Of a DNA stretch of 38,081 nucleotides, positions 34,156 to 38,081 are shown piece after piece. Source of the DNA: Gammaproteobacteria bacterium (GTDB lineage Bacteria; Pseudomonadota; Gammaproteobacteria; SZUA-229); the NCBI GenBank assembly GCA_029882215.1, contig JAOULC010000030.1:1-38081 (forward strand). The letters run 5' to 3'. Position 1 is the first letter of the stretch; every line of letters begins with the position of its first letter. The notes beneath the pieces were generated by a model. That model searched no databases. It was not told the DNA's origin and saw only the letters and a list, made by a program, of their open reading frames with translations. A program made the position numbers and the translations under genes.

Positions 34156-34937
34156 ACATAATAAGACTCAAATCATTTTGTGAATTAATAACAGCTAAAA
34201 AAGCACTGCTGATCCTGATTGCTATAACAGCAGGTTTATTGCCAGCAGCGGTTTTTGCAGATGCCGGGCTAACCGCCATAACCGTTCAGGATACAGCGGT
34301 CGGTAAGACATACAGTGTAACCTTACAGATAGTCGCTTTAATGACGGTGCTGACACTGTTGCCCGCACTGTTATTAACCATGACATCTTTCACCCGGATC
34401 ATTATCGTGCTGTCAATTTTACGCCAGGCGCTGGGGACGGCTCAGACACCGTCAAACCAGGTATTAATTGGTCTCTCTCTGTTTCTGACTTTTTTCATCA
34501 TGTCACCGGTCTTTACCAAAGTGTATAACGAAGCGTATCTGCCTTACTCCAGCGAGAAAATATCGGCAGATGATGCCATAGAAAAAGTAAAAGAACCTTT
34601 CAGGGCTTTTATGCTGGCACAAACAAGAGAGGATGATATCGCCTTGTTTGCACGCATCTCTGATCACGGTGCGATAGACTCGGCTGACAACGTGCCATTT
34701 TCTTTATTAATGCCGGCGTTTCTGACCAGTGAGTTAAAAACAGCTTTTCAGATTGGCTTTATGTTATTCATCCCGTTTTTGATTATTGATCTGGTGGTTG
34801 CTTCGGTATTAATGGCAATGGGTATGATGATGCTGTCACCACTGATTATTTCATTACCATTCAAGCTGATGTTGTTTGTTTTGATAGATGGCTGGGCGTT
34901 AGTGACAGGTACACTCGCGATGAGTTTTGTTACTTAG
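34152..34937 (+). CDS. fliP: Flagellar export gate protein FliP
   Basis: 261 residues with a cleavable-type signal region ([19 protein letters not shown]). Conserved helices are [20 protein letters not shown], then [20 protein letters not shown], the [14 protein letters not shown] segment, and the C-terminal [20 protein letters not shown] and [18 protein letters not shown]. It is a core pore subunit of the type III export gate (FliPQR). It is the last flagellar gene visible: the usual fliQ, fliR and flhB do not follow, and no fliQ-like start is found in the next 170 bases. Confidence 0.96.
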   Translation: MNIIRLKSFCELITAKKALLILIAITAGLLPAAVFADAGLTAITVQDTAVGKTYSVTLQIVALMTVLTLLPALLLTMTSFTRIIIVLSILRQALGTAQTPSNQVLIGLSLFLTFFIMSPVFTKVYNEAYLPYSSEKISADDAIEKVKEPFRAFMLAQTREDDIALFARISDHGAIDSADNVPFSLLMPAFLTSELKTAFQIGFMLFIPFLIIDLVVASVLMAMGMMMLSPLIISLPFKLMLFVLIDGWALVTGTLAMSFVT

Positions 34938-35107
34938 GTGTATAGTTTTTTTAGTCAAACTTTAAAGTTAAAGTCAAAGAAGTCGGTAGTCGACCGACAG
35001 CGAGTAACCTTTTTTGCTCGTACAAAGCTTGCCCATCCTGCTCACACCTCTTACCTACATCTATGTCGGCAAAAAAAGTCATCCAAAAAATACGCCCTAA
35101 CACTGTT
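34938..35107. other. Junction between fliP and the IS remnant
   Basis: 170 bases without a gene. It holds a short inverted repeat GTCGGT / ACCGAC (about 34983-34999) and T-rich tracts. It does not resemble the start of fliQ in any frame. It may be the remains of an insertion or deletion that removed the operon's continuation. Confidence 0.5.
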
Positions 35108-35803
35108 TGAATCGCCACTAGTCCCTTAGACGACTTAACAGTCGTTTTTCGAAATTCTCTCCGTACTCTACAGGTGATAACTGATTATTGGAACCATGTC
35201 GTCGCTGACAATTATAAAACAGTTCAATATATTTAAAGATATCTTGTCTGGCTTCTTGCCGGGTAGAGTAGATTTTTCTTTTAACACGTTCTCGTTTCAG
35301 TAATTGGAAAAAGCTTTCTGCAACGGCATTATCATGACAATTACCGCGACGACTCATACTGCCTTCAAGGCCATTGTTCTTTAAAAAGGTATGCCAGCCA
35401 TGGCTGCTGTACTGACTTCCTTGGACAAAATTCACCGTGACTTTTGTCATCGGTTTTCGTCTCCACACAGCCATTAGCAATGCGTTTAATGCAAGCTTCT
35501 TCGTCATGCGTTGCTGCATTGACCCACCAATGACTCGACGAGAAAACAAATCAATAACGACAGCAAGATATAACCAGTCCTCATGGTTTCAGCATTGGGT
35601 CCGTATTTCCTAATCCAGGCATAAAGACTGTGTGTGGTTGTACCTAACCGACTAGATACTTCGGCCACACTATGACCACGTTCTGTGACTTGACGGACGG
35701 CTTCAATTTTAAATTCTTCAGCATATCGTTTGCTACTCATAAGCCCATCTCTTTTAGCTATTATTTCTCGCTGAAAGGTGTCTAGCAAACTAGTGGTGAT
35801 TCA
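35108..35803 (-). mobile_element. IS3-family insertion-sequence remnant (internally deleted)
   Basis: The ends match as terminal inverted repeats: reading inward, the left end is TGAATCGCCACTAGT and the right end (complement) is TGAATCACCACTAGT; agreement continues with CTAGAC/TTAGAC a few bases on. The whole is 696 bp, against about 1.2-1.3 kb for an intact IS3-family element. The transposase reads on the minus strand. No 3-4 base target duplication is visible (GTT on one side, AAA on the other). Confidence 0.85.
35118..35740 (-). pseudogene. IS3-family transposase orfA/orfB, deleted and inactive
   Basis: OrfA begins at the ATG at 35740 (MSSKRYAEEFKIEAVRQVTE, then a helix-turn-helix with HSVAEVSSRLGTTTHSLYAW) and breaks off around 35585. 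The other frame resumes at about 35579 with DWLYLAVVIDLFSRR of OrfB, so the end of OrfA, the frameshift region and roughly half of OrfB are missing, including the first catalytic Asp region. The downstream part keeps LEGSMSRRGNCHDNAVAESF (catalytic Glu region), but the second Asp block, normally HSDQGSQY, reads NFVQGSQY. The enzyme cannot be active. The sequence closely follows the IS3-group consensus where it survives. Confidence 0.88.
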
Positions 35804-35986
35804 AAACTCATATCAGTAAAACACTTATTTTTACTATGGTATTCAAATGTTTTTTGAAACATTGGATACCTTCAGCTAACCGCAGATGATAAAAGGAGGG
35901 ATGATTTTTTGGTTATGAATTGATAAAAACTCCTGCTTTATCATCACCACTCGTCCCTGTGGCTAAAGTATGAATATAGTCGCTTA
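35804..35986. other. Region between IS remnant and the cassette-like genes
   Basis: 183 bases without a gene. Next to the stop of the STAS-like gene, on the minus strand, is GCCTGATAAGCG, which resembles the start of an attC site (GCCTAACAAGCG) with two changes. No matching second half is present before the IS, so a truncated attC is possible but unproven. Confidence 0.35.
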
Positions 35987-36355
35987 TCAGGCTAATAGCC
36001 AGTTATTTGCATTATTAAGATTTGGAAAATATTTAACTTCCCATGAGCTGCTACTGGCTCCTTTCTCGTATGATTCGAATAATTCTAATACCTTTTTATT
36101 TTCTGTTATAACGGCAATTTTTATATGTGGATTACTAATAGCTGCAGCTGCGTCCATAGCTCCAACTAAACGAAAATTTGAGTCTGTTATTTCCAGTTTA
36201 TCAACTTCTAAAAGGTTGATGATGAGGTAACGAATTTCATCAAATTTAGGGCTCCCATAAAACTGTGAAAGAATTTCTTTTAATTCCAAGAGATTTATAG
36301 TTCCTTTAAACTCGGCAGTAGCTCCTTTTTCATTCCAAATTAATTGATAGCTCAT
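35987..36355 (-). CDS. STAS/SpoIIAA-like small protein (cassette-type gene)
   Basis: 122 residues. Alternating strands and helices fit a SpoIIAA/STAS-like fold: YQLIWNEKGATAEFKGTINL, then IRYLIINLLEVDKLEITDSN, AMDAAAAISNPHIKIAVITE and a C-terminal ANNWLLA helix. No signal peptide. It has the same layout as the protein at 37169 (opening strand, Gly turn, I/V-rich strands, xxWLA end), suggesting a common family. The start is 27 bases after the recombination end of an attC-like site, and the stop lies in an attC-like half-site, as in integron cassettes. Partner and function unknown. Confidence 0.72.
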   Translation of the reverse strand: MSYQLIWNEKGATAEFKGTINLLELKEILSQFYGSPKFDEIRYLIINLLEVDKLEITDSNFRLVGAMDAAAAISNPHIKIAVITENKKVLELFESYEKGASSSSWEVKYFPNLNNANNWLLA

Positions 36356-36381
36356 AGCGCTTCTCTAGTTATGAAATTATA

Positions 36382-36459
36382 GCTTAACGTTTAGCTTGAG
36401 AGGGCGCTGTAAGGTGATACCCGTGAGCGAAGCGAACAAACTCAAACGCATTATTAGCT
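36382..36459 (-). repeat. attC-like site 2 (integron cassette recombination site)
   Basis: Reading on the minus strand: R'' AGCTAAT (36459-36453), spacer, L'' GTTTGAG, a central palindrome TTCGCTTCGCTCAC, then L' CTCAAGC, a 5-base spacer TAAAC and R' GTTAAGC (36388-36382). R' fits GTTRRRY exactly; R'' departs from RYYYAAC (AAT in place of AAC). L'' and L' pair with one G:T. The 78-bp length and spacing are those of attC sites. Confidence 0.62.
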
Positions 36460-36569
36460 GGTATTAACTAAATCAATGTAAATTATTATTGATAATAGTA
36501 GACATTAAGAATATAACAATCTTCTATGCTTTATATTAACAGGCTTTCTAAAGGCCCAAAATCCACATT

Positions 36570-37082
36570 TTATTTGCCAATTAATAAATTTATGTCAGTT
36601 GGTATATCTTTAGGTTTCTTCATTAAAACTCTACCACCTTTAGTGTCATTAGGTATTTGACTATATGCCTCATACAAATCATCAGCTAAGGATTTAGATA
36701 GTTTCTCTATAATGGTTTGAGCGAGTACCATAGTTTCAGTGCTTATATTTGTAGGGTTTTATCTGTTTTGGTAACATAGTTCATATAATGTATCAAGATG
36801 ATCGAGGACTTAATTGTCCTGCTTTGTGAGTGGAAAAGGAATACCACTTGCTACCAGATCTTGCCTCAAGTGCTGTAAAGAGTGAGTGCCATTAAATTCA
36901 TCATTGATATGAAGTAAGCATGATTTAAGCATTAGCTCAACCGATAAATGTAGAATGTAACCACCAGAATCAAATGCCTCAGGACTCTCGTTTAACAATA
37001 CTTTTGCGGCACCATAGTGACCAATTAAGGAATGAAGAAGATCCTCAGGTTCATAGCCGTCAGATTTTTTATATATAGTCAT
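36570..37082 (-). pseudogene. HEPN-like protein gene with two in-frame stop codons
   Basis: One frame runs from the ATG at 37082 to a TAA at 36572-36570 (170 codons), interrupted by TAA at codons 91 and 108. Between and after the stops the coding sense continues without frame change: LTKQDN-stop-VLDHLDTLYELCYQNR-stop-NPTNISTETMV and on to DINLLIGK. The intact N-terminal part (GAAKVLLNESPEAFDSGGYI, then LHLSVELMLKSCLLHINDEF and GTHSLQHLRQDL) resembles HEPN-type helical proteins found in accessory islands. The nearly untouched frame indicates a recent loss or a population variant. It starts within 8 bases of the attC-like site at 37090. Confidence 0.72.
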
Positions 37083-37089
37083 TTAGTGC

Positions 37090-37174
37090 ACATATCGATT
37101 CAATAAGGGGCCGCCGCAGCTTGGCGGTTCCAGTGTGCGTTTTTTTGCGTGCGATCTTGATTGGCTTGTTAGGC
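37090..37174 (-). repeat. attC-like site 1 (integron cassette recombination site)
   Basis: On the minus strand: R'' GCCTAAC (37174-37168, exact RYYYAAC), then AAG, L'' CCAATCAAG, a central arm with CCGCC / GGCGG, L' CCTTATTG, spacer AATCG and R' GATATGT (37096-37090). R' departs from the conserved GTT by one base (GAT). The stop codon of the upstream gene (37169) lies inside R'', which is characteristic of cassette genes. 85 bp. Confidence 0.62.
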
Positions 37175-37558
37175 TTTGTCTAATTTTGTTGCCAGCCATT
37201 TATTTGCTTCTTCACGAGTTTCGAATGTTCGAATGCTATCAGAACTATCCTTTATATATTCTTTCCATAAATCACCCAATGATCTAACTAAATCATTAGG
37301 CGATATGAATGCCGTGATTATATTGCCATTTATATCATTTATATTTGTGTCTAATTCAGAAATAGCTTTTACTTCTTCTACAGAAACGTAGTTTTCTGTA
37401 ACATTACTTTTATCGATGATTTTAAACTTTAATTTTGCAACTACTTTTGGTGAGTGGATTTCTTTATGGATTTCAATAATATCACTTCCGTGGACAACAC
37501 CAGAAAGAATAAACTCGATCCCTTGACCTTCTTCCAAATATTTAACTTTGATTGTCAT
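37169..37558 (-). CDS. STAS/SpoIIAA-like small protein (cassette-type gene)
   Basis: 129 residues from the ATG at 37558, preceded by AGAGA; a longer frame to 37600 starts inside an operator-like palindrome and is rejected. It opens MTIKVKYLEEGQGIEFILSG and ends FETREEANKWLATKLDKA, with strands LKFKIIDKSN and GNIITAFISPND between helices. This is a SpoIIAA/STAS-like layout, like the 122-residue neighbour at 35987. The stop codon is part of the attC-like R'' heptamer. Its own promoter with two flanking palindromes lies upstream. No partner is identifiable. Confidence 0.72.
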   Translation of the reverse strand: MTIKVKYLEEGQGIEFILSGVVHGSDIIEIHKEIHSPKVVAKLKFKIIDKSNVTENYVSVEEVKAISELDTNINDINGNIITAFISPNDLVRSLGDLWKEYIKDSSDSIRTFETREEANKWLATKLDKA

Positions 37559-37588
37559 CGTACATTTCTCTGGCAGACCAATATTTAA

Positions 37589-37610
37589 GTATACGACCAC
37601 GGTCGTATAC
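37589..37610. promoter_or_regulatory. Operator-like palindrome O1
   Basis: Arms GTATACGACC and GGTCGTATAC around AC form a perfect 10-bp dyad. It lies from about +11 to +32 of the predicted start of the STAS-like gene's transcript and 31 bases before its ATG. The size and symmetry fit a TetR- or similar dimer-repressor site; the regulator is not in the window. Confidence 0.72.
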
Positions 37611-37627
37611 CCTTTTTTCGCTACTGA

Positions 37628-37656
37628 GTTATATTGAAAATCTATATCAATATCAA
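37628..37656 (-). promoter_or_regulatory. Sigma-70-like promoter of the STAS-like cassette gene
   Basis: On the minus strand, -35 TTGATA (37656-37651) and -10 TATAAC (37633-37628) are separated by exactly 17 bases. Operator-like palindrome O1 is immediately downstream and O2 about 70 bases upstream of the -10. Confidence 0.65.
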
Positions 37657-37702
37657 CATGTTATTTCCATAGTTCACACATATATGATCGCTGCTCTGAG
37701 AT

Positions 37703-37720
37703 ATGCGACCATGGTCGTAT
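37703..37720. promoter_or_regulatory. Operator-like palindrome O2
   Basis: ATGCGACC-AT-GGTCGTAT, arms of 8 bp with one mismatch; the central 12 bases are a perfect dyad. It shares CGACC..GGTCGTAT with O1, and the centres are 112 bases apart, consistent with binding of the same protein upstream and downstream of the promoter. Confidence 0.65.
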
Positions 37721-38081
37721 TTGCTTTTTCAATATGCCAGTATTATTACATAATTTATATCCATTGATATCAATCACTTAGAGTTAGAGTGAAAAACTAT
37801 TACATTTCTTATTCTGTTTTTATTAAAAAATATCTAATGTGAGCGCGTTACTACTGAACTAGACACTCGGCTGAGTAAATATAAGTATCACTACTGTTTT
37901 AACTTGTTATGTGTCTTTTGAATATGGGGTGCAAAAAAAGTCATATAAACGTTAAGTATTAAGGTTAAATGAGTAGGTAGGACGTAGTCGTCAGTTTAAA
38001 GATTTAATCTCTTGTTGGGTTTTGACTTACCCACCCCATTTAAGCCGGCCGAGGTGGGAGTAATATTTACGGGGGGGCGGA
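37721..38081. other. AT-rich end of window without recognisable gene
   Basis: 361 bases with no ORF of note on either strand and no integrase. A weak inverted pair TTACCCACC / GGTGGGAGTAA lies at about 38027-38061, and the window finishes in a G-rich run, which may indicate a contig end. A GTTGGGT heptamer at 38014-38020 fits the attC core on the minus strand, but without a partner. Confidence 0.4.

Noticed and set aside
35986-35992. GCCTGAT (attC-like half-site) at the stop of the STAS-like gene
   Set aside because: It has two departures from the consensus and no second half before the IS; noted only as possible truncation.
36570-37082. Stop-codon recoding in the HEPN-like gene
   Set aside because: TAA ends many other genes in this window, and no SECIS- or PYLIS-like element is visible; a pseudogene explains it more simply.
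37589-37610. GTG start at 37600 for the STAS-like gene
   Set aside because: It lies within the palindrome O1 and lacks a ribosome-binding site, whereas the ATG at 37558 has one.
35069-37944. Shared 14-mer GCAAAAAAAGTCAT near 35069 and near 37931
   Set aside because: It is A-rich, in two AT-rich regions, and the flanks do not align; likely chance.
38014-38020. Possible third attC core (GTTGGGT on plus, ACCCAAC on minus)
   Set aside because: Matching L''/L' and R' parts are not found within attC distance, so a single heptamer is not sufficient evidence.
1-38081. CRISPR arrays, tRNA or rRNA genes
   Set aside because: No regularly spaced direct repeats and no cloverleaf or rRNA-like sequence were seen on reading both strands.

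Overview
The window looks like a piece of a gammaproteobacterial chromosome of moderate GC. Support for this comes from tesA divergent from ybbA-ybbP, ptsP (EI-Ntr), ispG, an M18 aminopeptidase, hisC, a PA3496-like small protein and a fliL-M-N-O-P run behind a sigma-54 promoter. The genus cannot be fixed from the sequence. The last 3 kb (about 34.94-38.08 kb) is different in character: AT-rich, carrying a dead IS3-family remnant and what looks like decayed integron gene cassettes.

Layout. 1-4.5 kb: partial MarC-family gene, a translationally coupled corA-mscS pair, a small PA3496-like gene, a LysR regulator and a small exported protein with a clear terminator. 4.6-14.4 kb: ptsP; tesA head-to-head with ybbA-ybbP (start codons share the bases CATG); a CarS-like cytidylyltransferase followed by a CDP-alcohol phosphatidyltransferase; a large MscK/MscS-type channel. 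14.4-19.8 kb: thioredoxin-like protein, conserved hypothetical, ispG, ATP-NAD-kinase-like protein, aminopeptidase, membrane-anchored coiled-coil protein. 19.9-22.5 kb: a small HU-like protein translationally coupled to an HU-like/transmembrane/LysM fusion, convergent with a ParA-type ATPase. This is the strongest candidate for an undescribed system: a DNA-to-cell-wall tether with a ParA neighbour. 22.7-28.5 kb: hypotheticals, an endonuclease/exonuclease/phosphatase-family protein, an orphan MbcA/ParS-type protein paired with a pseudo-receiver, a DsbA-like oxidoreductase and an ABC-2 exporter. 28.6-34.9 kb: hisC, an FlhB C-terminal-like protein with fliK, then divergent fliL-fliM-fliN-fliO-fliP.

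The flagellar operon stops after fliP. The usual fliQ-fliR-flhB continuation is absent, and 170 bp later comes a 696-bp IS3-family element with matching terminal inverted repeats, a large internal deletion and a lost catalytic Asp. Beyond it, reading leftward on the minus strand, are two small STAS/SpoIIAA-like genes and a HEPN-like pseudogene with two in-frame TAA codons. They are separated by two attC-like sites, each with one damaged core base. The outermost cassette gene has its own sigma-70-like promoter flanked by two matching operator-like palindromes. No integrase gene is visible. The window may end close to a contig end, since it finishes in a G-rich run.
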